From: an uncultured Alphaproteobacteria bacterium
Lineage (GTDB): Bacteria > Pseudomonadota > Alphaproteobacteria > HIMB59 > GCA-002718135
Assembly: GCA_902582755.1 (NCBI GenBank)
Contig: CACHSZ010000007.1
Location: forward strand, 1-39,979
Length of the DNA stretch: 39,979 bases
Reading direction: 5' to 3'
Both the position numbers and the translations under genes were made by a program. The notes below the pieces were generated by a model. The model worked only from the letters and a program-made list of their open reading frames with translations. It had not been told where the DNA came from and searched no databases. Below, piece by piece: positions 32,277 through 39,549 of the stretch. Every line of letters starts with the position of its first letter. Positions within the stretch are counted from its first letter, which is position 1.

Positions 32277-33877
32277 TGGATAACAACGCTGATTACATCA
32301 TTGTTGGTGCAGGATCAGCAGGTTGTGTTTTAGCTAACAGATTGTCTTCACAATCAAAGAATTCCGTAATTTTATTAGAAGCTGGTCCATCGAGTAAAAC
32401 TTGGAAAGTTGATATGCCAAGCGCACTTCTATATGCAATGCATGATCCAAAGTATAATTGGAAATATTATACAGAGCCTGAACCATTTCTAAATAATAGA
32501 TCTTTATATTGTCCAAGAGGTAAAATGATTGGAGGATGTTCATCACATAACGGCATGGTTTTTGCTAGAGGTCATAAAGAGGATTTTGATAGATGGTCTT
32601 CAAGTGGTTTAACTGATTGGTCATACGAAAAAGTTTTACCTTTTTTTAAAAAATTAGAAACTTGGTCTCATGATAGTAATGAAAGAGGTAAAGAGGGGCC
32701 ATTAAAAGTAAATAAATCAAACATAGATAAAAAATATCCTTTATTTAAAAAAGTTTTAGATGCTGCACAAGAAGCTGGATATAAAATATTTAATGACTCT
32801 AATAATACTGATAATGAAGGTTTTGGAACTTTTGATGTAACAATAAACAACGGTGTCAGACAAAGTGTTGCTAAGGCATATTTAGAACCAATACAAAATA
32901 GAAAAAATCTTACAATAATAAATAATATTGATGTGAAAAAAATTCTTTTTAAAAATAAAACTGCAATTGGTGTTGAAACAATTAAAAAAAACATAACAAA
33001 TAAATATTTAGCAAATAAAGAAGTTATACTTTGTGCAGGTTCAATTAATTCTCCCAAAATTCTTCAATTATCTGGAATAGGTAATCAAAAACATCTTAAA
33101 AACTTGGGAATAGAAGTAATTAATAATTTAGTTGGTGTAGGAGAAAATTTACAAGATCATTTAGAGATGTATATTCAATATAAATCTAAAAAAAATGAAA
33201 CTTTACATACTTTAGCAACAAATTTTCTCTATCAAGCAATTGAAGGATCAAAATGGTTTTTATTTAAAAAAGGTAGGTTGGCAAACTCACATTTAGAGTT
33301 AGGAGGTTTTGTTAAGTCTGATAAATCATATAATCATCCAAACTTACAATTTCATTTTTTTCCATACTTAGTTATTAATCATGGTTTAGAAAATCCTAAT
33401 TTTGAAGCTTTTCAATTTCATGTTTGTCCAAATAGACCAAAAAGTAGGGGGTTTGTCAAAATTAAAACAAATAACTATAAAGATGATCCTAAAATACAAT
33501 TTAATTATCTTAAGCATGAAGACGATTTAAAACAAATGAGAGAAGGTGTAGTAATTGCTAAAAAAATTTTGTCTCAAAAAGCACTAAAAGAATATGTTGG
33601 CACAGAAATTAGGCCTGGAAAAAATATATTTAATCAAAATGAGTTAGATGAAGTTATTAAAAATACATCTGAATCTGCGTATCATCCGTCATGCACAAAT
33701 AAAATGGGTGAGGATAAAACTTCAGTTGTAGACCAAAACCTAAGGGTTCATGGAATTCAAAATTTAAGAGTTATTGATGCTTCTGTAATGCCAGACATTG
33801 TTAGTGCTAATTTAAATGCAACAACTATTATGATTGCTGAAAAGGCTTACGACCAAATAAAGAGTACCGTTAGTTAG
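32276..33877 (+). CDS. GMC-family FAD oxidoreductase, second copy, GTG start
   Basis: A 533-residue choline-dehydrogenase-like flavoprotein. It has the FAD fold IIVGAGSAGCVLANRL (8-23), signature 1 CPRGKMIGGCSSHNGMVFARG, signature 2 CAGSINSPKILQLSGIG, the C-terminal catalytic histidine in AYHPSCTNKMG and the partner residue in SANLNATTIM. It starts at a GTG that uses the last base of the SDR stop codon (TAGTG), a tight termination-reinitiation joint. It differs clearly from the GMC protein at 13.9 kb (for example KMGED where that one has AMGSS), so it is a paralogue of other specificity. The substrate is likely a small alcohol, unknown. Confidence 0.88.
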   Translation: MDNNADYIIVGAGSAGCVLANRLSSQSKNSVILLEAGPSSKTWKVDMPSALLYAMHDPKYNWKYYTEPEPFLNNRSLYCPRGKMIGGCSSHNGMVFARGHKEDFDRWSSSGLTDWSYEKVLPFFKKLETWSHDSNERGKEGPLKVNKSNIDKKYPLFKKVLDAAQEAGYKIFNDSNNTDNEGFGTFDVTINNGVRQSVAKAYLEPIQNRKNLTIINNIDVKKILFKNKTAIGVETIKKNITNKYLANKEVILCAGSINSPKILQLSGIGNQKHLKNLGIEVINNLVGVGENLQDHLEMYIQYKSKKNETLHTLATNFLYQAIEGSKWFLFKKGRLANSHLELGGFVKSDKSYNHPNLQFHFFPYLVINHGLENPNFEAFQFHVCPNRPKSRGFVKIKTNNYKDDPKIQFNYLKHEDDLKQMREGVVIAKKILSQKALKEYVGTEIRPGKNIFNQNELDEVIKNTSESAYHPSCTNKMGEDKTSVVDQNLRVHGIQNLRVIDASVMPDIVSANLNATTIMIAEKAYDQIKSTVS

Positions 33878-33896
33878 AGAACTAAATCTAATATAA

Positions 33897-34076
33897 TTAG
33901 ATAGTTTTTCTTCTAAGAGTCCAACCGTATCTTTCGCTGTAGTATGCTTCGATACCATCAGCAAGATTAAGGTCGTAATTTGAGTCTATAGATCCTTCAA
34001 GAACCTTCTTCTCAATAGAGCTCTGCTCTAGGCCTTCTTTTTGGTTATTAATATTTTCTGTTAATTTACTGTTCAT
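33897..34076 (-). CDS. Small hypothetical protein, 59 residues, divergent from the ScfR-type regulator
   Basis: A complete 60-codon frame (ATG to TAA) in a 307-bp stretch that otherwise holds no gene. The product starts MNSKLTENINNQKEGLEQ, is acidic in the middle, and has a composition-rich end DLNLADGIEAYYSERYGW followed by a basic TLRRKTI. The C-terminal half has few of the asparagine/lysine/isoleucine-only runs seen in spurious AT-rich frames. No membrane segment, signal peptide or family is recognised. Its ATG is one base from a tandem operator identical to that of the regulator on the other side, so it is probably controlled by that regulator. It is convergent with the GMC gene (19-bp gap). 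It could encode a small partner or regulatory peptide. Confidence 0.6.
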   Translation of the reverse strand: MNSKLTENINNQKEGLEQSSIEKKVLEGSIDSNYDLNLADGIEAYYSERYGWTLRRKTI

Positions 34077-34077
34077 A

Positions 34078-34094
34078 TTTACAAATTTTACAAA
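34078..34094 (-). promoter_or_regulatory. Putative ScfR-type tandem operator before the small gene
   Basis: On the plus strand two copies of TTTACAAA (34078-34085 and 34087-34094) are separated by one base; on the minus strand they read TTTGTAAA twice. The site starts one base before the small gene's ATG. TTTGTAAA is one base from the palindrome TTTGCAAA known for short-chain-acyl-CoA regulators such as PccR and RamB. Confidence 0.6.
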
Positions 34095-34168
34095 TACATA
34101 ATAATATAAAAAAAAACTAGAGTTTTTCTTAGTTTTAATGTAAAGAAAATTACTTTGAATTTATTATT

Positions 34169-34185
34169 TTTGTAAATTTTGTAAA
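34169..34185 (+). promoter_or_regulatory. Putative ScfR-type tandem operator overlapping the regulator's start codon
   Basis: TTTGTAAA occurs at 34169-34176 and 34178-34185 with one base between. The last A is the first base of the regulator's ATG. It is the reverse complement of the site at 34078-34094 except for the middle base. This suggests autoregulation by blocking transcription start or translation. Confidence 0.6.
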
Positions 34186-35624
34186 TGAATATTGAATCTG
34201 ATATAAATTTTGGCCCAAGGTTAAAAAAACAAAGGATAAGTAAAGGTTTTTCACAAGCTGAATTATCAAAAACTATTGGAATATCTGCTAGTTATTTAAA
34301 TTTAATTGAAAGTGGAAAAAGAAAAATACCGCTTTCTCTACTAATTAAAGCAGCTGAAAGATTAGATATATCAATCAAAGACTTCTCAACAGAATCTAGC
34401 AAACGACTTCTTTCAGACGTAATGGATGTTTTAAGTAATGAAATTTTTGATGATTTAAAGATAACCAATCATGACACAAGTGACTTCATTGGTTCAAATC
34501 CTAACATAGCTAAAGCATTACTGACAATTAATGATTCTTTTAAAAGTTTTAAAGAAGATATGCAAAATCGACTTGAAACGATGGATGTGAATGCAAATCA
34601 AATAGAAAAACCAACAAGACTACCTGTAGAAATTGTTTCAGATATTCTTCAAGAAAATAAAAATTACTTTCATGATTTAGAAATTAGTTCTGAAAATCTA
34701 AGAAAAGAAATAGGTCTTGAAACTGGACCTAACATTGGTTCTGGATCTAAATTATCACTTTATCTCAAAGAAAAACATGGAATTGAAGTTAAAATAGTAA
34801 CAATAAACGAAGATGAAAAAATAGTTAAAAGATTTGATGAAAAATCCAAGATTTTTTATCTCTCTGAAATGTTAACTTACACATCAAGAAATTTTCATTT
34901 AGCATCACAAGTTGCTTATTTAGAGGCTAATGATGTTATTAATAAAGTTATTAAAGATAATAATGTTGAGTCAGAAGAAGTAGAACCTTTGCTTAAACTA
35001 TCTTTACTAAATTATTATGCTGCTGCTTTTATGATGCCTTATAGTGATTTTTTAAAGAGTGCTAAGTTACATAAATATGATGTGGAAATCTTGATGCATC
35101 ATTATGCTTGTAGTTTTGAACAAGTTACACATAGATTAACAAATCTTCAAAGACCTGGAAACGAAGGAGTGCCATTTCATTTTTTAAAAACAGATATTGC
35201 TGGAAATGTGTCAAAGCGATTTTCTTTATCTGGTATTCATATACCAAGACATGGAGGTTCTTGTCCTAGATGGAATGTGTATACTGCATTTTTAAATCCT
35301 GGAAAAATTCATCCTCAAATATCTAAAATGCCTGATGGAAGAGTATATTTTTGTATCGCAAGAGCTTTCGAGAAAGGAATTGAAAAACATGGAATGCCTA
35401 AAAGTTTTGTTTCGATTGGTTTAGGTTGTGATATGAAATATGCTAAAGATCTAATTTATTCTGAAGGAATTGATTTAAATAATAAAAAATTACAAATGCC
35501 AATTGGAGTTTCGTGTAGGATATGCCCTAGAGTGGAATGTCAGCAAAGAGCTTTTCCTCCAATTGATAAAGAACTTAAATTAGATATAAAATATCGAGGG
35601 ACGTCTCCCTACGTTACAATTTAG
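34185..35624 (+). CDS. ScfR/PrpR-type XRE transcription regulator (HTH, IrrE-like, DUF2083)
   Basis: A 479-residue regulator with an N-terminal XRE helix-turn-helix (about 10-66: LKKQRISKGFSQAELSKTIG, then SASYLNLIESGKR), a middle IrrE-like domain (about 160-300) and a C-terminal DUF2083-type domain. The metal motif of active IrrE peptidases is absent (LASQVAYLE where HExxH would be). Six cysteines (C360, C390, C415, C444, C447, C452) include the close set GVSCRICPRVEC, which in mycobacterial PrpR-type relatives holds an iron-sulfur cluster. Family members (PccR, RamB, MccR, PrpR) sense short acyl-CoAs and control propionate, acetate or glyoxylate-shunt genes. It probably regulates itself and the small divergent gene; links to mmsA or other genes here are unproven. 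Confidence 0.87.
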   Translation: MNIESDINFGPRLKKQRISKGFSQAELSKTIGISASYLNLIESGKRKIPLSLLIKAAERLDISIKDFSTESSKRLLSDVMDVLSNEIFDDLKITNHDTSDFIGSNPNIAKALLTINDSFKSFKEDMQNRLETMDVNANQIEKPTRLPVEIVSDILQENKNYFHDLEISSENLRKEIGLETGPNIGSGSKLSLYLKEKHGIEVKIVTINEDEKIVKRFDEKSKIFYLSEMLTYTSRNFHLASQVAYLEANDVINKVIKDNNVESEEVEPLLKLSLLNYYAAAFMMPYSDFLKSAKLHKYDVEILMHHYACSFEQVTHRLTNLQRPGNEGVPFHFLKTDIAGNVSKRFSLSGIHIPRHGGSCPRWNVYTAFLNPGKIHPQISKMPDGRVYFCIARAFEKGIEKHGMPKSFVSIGLGCDMKYAKDLIYSEGIDLNNKKLQMPIGVSCRICPRVECQQRAFPPIDKELKLDIKYRGTSPYVTI

Positions 35625-36632
35625 TTAAATTTTAACCAACATTTTACCTAAATTTTTACCATTTAGTAGATCTATAAATGCTTTAGGAGCATTTTCTATA
35701 TTTTCATAAATTGTTTCTTTAAATTTTATTTTTCCTTCTGAAATCCAATTTCGCATATCAGTTTCAAAAGGCTCATTATCATTTTCATGATCAAAAATTA
35801 AAAAACCTTTTATTGTTAATCTTTTTACTAATACGTGAGCCATATTTTTTAGTCCAGCAGGAGCAGAGGTTGAATTCATCTGAGATATTCTTCCACAAAT
35901 AATAATTCTTCCAAAATTTTTCATTCGAAAAATTGCAGACTCTAAAAAATCACCTCCAACATTATCGAAGTATAAGTCGAATCCTTCAGGACAAATTTCT
36001 TTTAAGTGAAGAACAAGGTTATCAATTTTTTTATAATTAAATGCTACATCAACATTTAATTCATTTTTTAACCAATCAACTTTTTCATCTGATCCTGTAC
36101 TAGCATATACTTTGCATCCTAAATTTTTTGCAATTTGACAAACTGTTGAACCAACACTTCCACCTGCTGAAGATACAAGAATACTTTGTCCTTTTTGTAT
36201 ATTCCCATGATTAAAAAGACCAATATATGCAGTTTGCCCTGTCATTCCTAAAGGCCCTAGATAAGTTTGCAATGGAAGATTGGAATTTTTTATTTTTTTT
36301 AAATTACCACCTTTGCAAACGAAGTTATCTCTCATTCCAAAATTACTGAAAACAACATCTCCTTCTTTAAATTGTGAATCTTTTGATTTTTGGACTGACC
36401 CAATTGCATAACCTTCCATTTCCTCGCCTAGTAAAAAAGGTGGTTTATAATTTTTACGTTCTGTCATCCTTGCTCTCATATACGGATCAACAGATATCCA
36501 TGAATTAAGAACATGAATATTATTTGTTTCATCTAATTCTAAAGTTTTAGATTTAATTTCAAAATCTTCTTCTTTAGGTAGCCCCGTTGGTATATAATTT
36601 TTTAAAGCTACATATTTTGAGATTATTGTCAT
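35625..36632 (-). CDS. Zinc-independent MDR oxidoreductase (curcumin/prostaglandin reductase type)
   Basis: A 335-residue NADP(H)-dependent medium-chain reductase without zinc ligands. Landmarks are the N-terminal VDPYMRARM (48-56), GEEMEGYAIG, LGPLGMTGQTAYIGL (about 126-140), the cofactor loop SSAGGSVGSTVCQIAK and the substrate-side FDLYFDNVGGDFLE. This is the pattern of leukotriene-B4 12-hydroxydehydrogenase/CurA-like alkenal and enone reductases. It lies 2 bp after the carnitine dehydrogenase gene on the same strand, so it is co-transcribed with carnitine catabolism although no reductase step is needed in the known route. Its stop touches the stop of the regulator gene with no gap. Confidence 0.85.
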   Translation of the reverse strand: MTIISKYVALKNYIPTGLPKEEDFEIKSKTLELDETNNIHVLNSWISVDPYMRARMTERKNYKPPFLLGEEMEGYAIGSVQKSKDSQFKEGDVVFSNFGMRDNFVCKGGNLKKIKNSNLPLQTYLGPLGMTGQTAYIGLFNHGNIQKGQSILVSSAGGSVGSTVCQIAKNLGCKVYASTGSDEKVDWLKNELNVDVAFNYKKIDNLVLHLKEICPEGFDLYFDNVGGDFLESAIFRMKNFGRIIICGRISQMNSTSAPAGLKNMAHVLVKRLTIKGFLIFDHENDNEPFETDMRNWISEGKIKFKETIYENIENAPKAFIDLLNGKNLGKMLVKI

Positions 36633-36634
36633 AA

Positions 36635-37555
36635 TTATAATTTATATTTTTTCTTTAATTCTAGCAAATCTATTAAGAAATTATCTCTTATGTTACTTAA
36701 ATCTTTTATAGAATGATTCTTTGATTGTTTTTTTGTGCCATTAATGATTTTTTCTTTAAGTTTTTTTGTTAGTTTTGGAGATTTGAGTTTAGTCCATGGA
36801 AGCTTCAATGCTGGTCCAAACTGATCTAGCATATGTTTCATACCCATTTCTCCTCCCGCTAAGTGAAATGTCAAAAAAGTTCCCATTAGAGCCCATCTCA
36901 TACCAGGACCATAAGTTATTGCTTCATCTAAATCTTTTGTTGAAGCATATCCATCATTTATAATATGTAAACCCTCTCTCCACAAAGCTTCTTGCAATCT
37001 ATCAGATAAAAAGCCTGGTAATTCTTTTTCTACCAATAATGTTTTCATTTTAATTTTTTGATAAAATTTTTTTGCTTTATTAAGATATAAATTTGTAGTT
37101 TTTTTACCTTTTACAATTTCAACCAAAGGGAGAATATATACAGGGTTAAAGGGATGAGCTATTATTAATCTTTTTGGGTTAATACATTTTGATTGTAAAT
37201 CTGATGGAAGTAAACCAGATGAACTTGAAGCAATTATTGAATTTGAGGGAGAATATTTACTTATATTTTTTATAACATCTTTTTTTAAAGAAAGTCGTTC
37301 AGGTACATTTTCCTGAATTAAATCTGCATTCTTCACTGCTTCCTCAATATTGTCCACGATTTCCAAATTTTTGAAATTGATTTTTGTATTATATAATTTC
37401 TTTATAATTAAGTTTGTTCTTGCTATTTCATCTTTTAGAAAATTTAATTGCTGATAATTTTTATCAAATGCTTTGACTTTTATACCATTAGCGAGAAATC
37501 TAAGTATCCAGCCAGTACCAATTACACCAGTTCCAATGACAGTAATATTTTTCAA
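36635..37555 (-). CDS. cdhA: L-carnitine 3-dehydrogenase
   Basis: A 306-residue 3-hydroxyacyl-CoA-dehydrogenase-fold enzyme. It has the NAD motif VIGTGVIGTGW (6-16), D31 for the NAD ribose, QENVPERLSLK, SSSSGLLPS (110-118) and the catalytic histidine H134 in IIAHPFNPVYILPLVE. The later segment YGPGMRWALMGTFLTFHLAGG with DQFGPALKLPW is specific to carnitine dehydrogenases. It oxidises L-carnitine to 3-dehydrocarnitine, which the BKACE enzyme encoded just upstream (1-bp gap) then cleaves. A carnitine supply may come from uptake or from the butyrobetaine-hydroxylase-like enzyme at 9.6 kb. The length is typical of the single-domain form without the fused thioesterase found in some rhizobia. Confidence 0.9.
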   Translation of the reverse strand: MKNITVIGTGVIGTGWILRFLANGIKVKAFDKNYQQLNFLKDEIARTNLIIKKLYNTKINFKNLEIVDNIEEAVKNADLIQENVPERLSLKKDVIKNISKYSPSNSIIASSSSGLLPSDLQSKCINPKRLIIAHPFNPVYILPLVEIVKGKKTTNLYLNKAKKFYQKIKMKTLLVEKELPGFLSDRLQEALWREGLHIINDGYASTKDLDEAITYGPGMRWALMGTFLTFHLAGGEMGMKHMLDQFGPALKLPWTKLKSPKLTKKLKEKIINGTKKQSKNHSIKDLSNIRDNFLIDLLELKKKYKL

Positions 37556-37556
37556 A

Positions 37557-38447
37557 TTAAAAATGTTTTTTTAGTTTTAATTTCTCTCTTGTTTGTTGCG
37601 GGGATAAAATAGACGCTCCCATATCTTCAACAATACATCTTGCCTTTTCAACCAACTGTGCATTTGATGCAAAAACTCCTTTCTTTAAATAAAGATTGTC
37701 TTCCAGTCCTACTCGAACATTGCCTCCTAAAATAACTGCTTGTGCAGCCATAGGCATTTGAGATCTTCCAATTCCAAATCCAGACCAAATACCTTCAGCA
37801 GGTACCATTTCTGCCATTGCTTTCATTGCGCTCGTTGTTGCAGGTGAACCCCAAGGTATACCAAGGCATATTTGATAAAAAGGAGGGCCATCAATCAAAC
37901 CTTCTTTATAAAGTTGGTTAGCAAACCATAAATGACCCATTTCAAAAGCTTCCATTTCTGGTTTCACTCCAAGCTCCTGCATTTTTTTTGCTGCAGTTCT
38001 TAGTTGTATCGGTGTATGAATAAATGTCATGTTTGAGTCACCAAAATTTAGTGATCCGCAGTCTAAAGTACAAATTTCAGGCAATAACTCTTCAACATGT
38101 TCTAATCTGCTTAATGCATCGATCATATCTGTATTTGCTCCCACGGGATTTAAAGGATCTTTACCTGTTCCAACTTCAAAATCACCACCCATACCTGTTG
38201 TAAAATTTAAAACTACATCAGTATCAGAAGAGCGAATTCTATCTGCCACCTCTTTATAATAACTTAAATTTCTAGAAGGTTTACCATCAGGTTCCCTTAC
38301 ATGTACATGAGCTATTGCTGCACCCGCTTTGGCAGCTTCAATTGAAGCATCAGCAATTTGTTTTGGTGTTATAGGTAATTCAGGATGTTTGCCTGCCGTA
38401 TCTCCTGATCCAGTTACAGCACACGAAATTATTACTTCATTATTCAT
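37557..38447 (-). CDS. cdhC: BKACE: dehydrocarnitine cleavage enzyme
   Basis: A 296-residue beta-keto acid cleavage enzyme (DUF849 TIM barrel). The zinc histidines are H47 and H49 in [13 protein letters not shown], with the substrate-site [12 protein letters not shown] at the N-terminus and later [26 protein letters not shown] (split here as [12 protein letters not shown] and [10 protein letters not shown]). Beside a carnitine dehydrogenase, the known reaction is 3-dehydrocarnitine plus acetyl-CoA giving betainyl-CoA and acetoacetate. The gene is first in the minus-strand trio and divergent from the betainyl-CoA thioesterase gene across 42 bp. Codon use is less AT-extreme than in its neighbours, hinting at good expression. 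Confidence 0.9.
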   Translation of the reverse strand: MNNEVIISCAVTGSGDTAGKHPELPITPKQIADASIEAAKAGAAIAHVHVREPDGKPSRNLSYYKEVADRIRSSDTDVVLNFTTGMGGDFEVGTGKDPLNPVGANTDMIDALSRLEHVEELLPEICTLDCGSLNFGDSNMTFIHTPIQLRTAAKKMQELGVKPEMEAFEMGHLWFANQLYKEGLIDGPPFYQICLGIPWGSPATTSAMKAMAEMVPAEGIWSGFGIGRSQMPMAAQAVILGGNVRVGLEDNLYLKKGVFASNAQLVEKARCIVEDMGASILSPQQTREKLKLKKHF

Positions 38448-38489
38448 TATTTTAAACTACTATATTTTATGAATTAATAAAGAAAAACA

Positions 38490-38957
38490 ATGAAGATATA
38501 TTTAAATTCAGGAAGAGTTAAAAAAGAATGGACTGATTACAATGGTCATATGAATTTGGCATTTTATATTCATCTTTTTGATGCTGGATGGGAAGTTCTT
38601 TTACAAAAATTTAATATGGGTGAAACTTCTGCAAAAACAGATAAGAAAACTACTTTTGCCGTAGAGTCACACACAACTTATGACAAAGAAGTGAAAGAGG
38701 GTGATGAAGTAGATATTAATTTGTTATTTCTTGATAGGGATAAAAAAAGATTAATTTATAAATTAGAAATGACACATAAGCTTGAAGGATACAGAGCAGC
38801 AACAACAGAAGTTTGTTCTTTGTATGTTGATTTAAATATTAGAAAAGTTTCTGAATTAGAATTAGAAAAGCAAAAAGATATAGACAAATTTATTCAAGAA
38901 AATAAAAATAACTTTGATCCAGGTAACCTTACACTAATCAACAAGTTAAAAAAATAA
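38490..38957 (+). CDS. cdhB: Betainyl-CoA thioesterase (hot-dog fold)
   Basis: A 155-residue single hot-dog thioesterase. The active-site segment is TDYNGHMNLAFYIHLFD (15-31), with the aspartate (D16) and NGHMN typical of 4-hydroxybenzoyl-CoA-thioesterase relatives. ESHTTYDKEVKEGDEV follows. In carnitine-degrading bacteria this gene accompanies the dehydrogenase and BKACE and hydrolyses betainyl-CoA to glycine betaine and CoA. Here it is on the opposite strand from them, sharing the 42-bp divergent control region. Its stop touches the stop of the HD-domain gene with no intervening base. A broader acyl-CoA range is possible. Confidence 0.85.
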   Translation: MKIYLNSGRVKKEWTDYNGHMNLAFYIHLFDAGWEVLLQKFNMGETSAKTDKKTTFAVESHTTYDKEVKEGDEVDINLLFLDRDKKRLIYKLEMTHKLEGYRAATTEVCSLYVDLNIRKVSELELEKQKDIDKFIQENKNNFDPGNLTLINKLKK

Positions 38958-39521
38958 TTATAAATTTCTATAAGGTGTTCTATTAAATATTCTTTGAACC
39001 ATTGGAACAAATTCTTTTAAAGGAATTGTATCATAATTTGGATCAAATGATGCTTGATCCCATCTTTCACAAAAATCTATAGTGTCTTTAAAGAATTCAT
39101 GACCTTTGAATTTATCTCTTAGATTTCTATCTTTTCCATAATAATGATTATAGTAGTAGGCTTGAAACAAACCGTGTTGTTCTACTATCCATCTTGTTTT
39201 TTCAGAAACAAAAGGTTTTAATACCGCAGCTGCAAGTTCAGAATGATTAAGAGGTGCAATTTCATCACCTATATCATGCAATAAGGAAGCTACCACCATT
39301 TCTTCAGAAGCTTGTTCACGTAACGCTCTTGATGCAGTTTGAAGAGAGTGCTCTAATCTAGATACCTTATAGCCACCTAGAGAGTTGTCTAAACTTTCTA
39401 GTACTCTTACTATTCTATCAGCTGTACCTTCAATAAATTTATCTTCAAAATTAGCAAGAAGTTCATAATCCTCTTTATCACCATGTTTCATTTCAGTGAA
39501 TTTTACTTCATCTTTAGACAT
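38958..39521 (-). CDS. HD-domain protein associated with carnitine genes
   Basis: A 187-residue all-helical HD-superfamily protein. The ATG ending at 39521 (MSKDEVKF) is preferred over the one at 39536, which would leave only 13 bp to the divergent start. Numbered from that ATG, the metal-site residues are H58 (RLEHSLQTA), H82-D83 (LLHDIGDE), H93, H116 (VEQHGLFQ) and D155 (CERWDQASFDP). This set of ligands can hold a di-iron or dizinc centre, as in PhnZ, TmpB or inositol oxygenase. The Tyr-x-x-Glu pair that I recall before the first histidine in PhnZ-type oxygenases reads LGGY here, so a phosphonate oxygenase is not supported. The exact reaction is unknown; its position beside carnitine genes suggests a role with betaines. 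Confidence 0.75.
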   Translation of the reverse strand: MSKDEVKFTEMKHGDKEDYELLANFEDKFIEGTADRIVRVLESLDNSLGGYKVSRLEHSLQTASRALREQASEEMVVASLLHDIGDEIAPLNHSELAAAVLKPFVSEKTRWIVEQHGLFQAYYYNHYYGKDRNLRDKFKGHEFFKDTIDFCERWDQASFDPNYDTIPLKEFVPMVQRIFNRTPYRNL

Positions 39522-39549
39522 GAAATAATTATACATATTTTTAAATTTT

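Noticed and set aside
32668-33057. Long open frame (129 codons) on the minus strand inside the second GMC gene
   Set aside because: The plus-strand GMC reading is a full-length, motif-complete enzyme; the antisense product has no family character.
38958-39521. HD protein as a PhnZ/TmpB phosphonate oxygenase
   Set aside because: The Tyr-x-x-Glu element expected before the first metal histidine reads LGGY, and no phosphonate transport genes are nearby.
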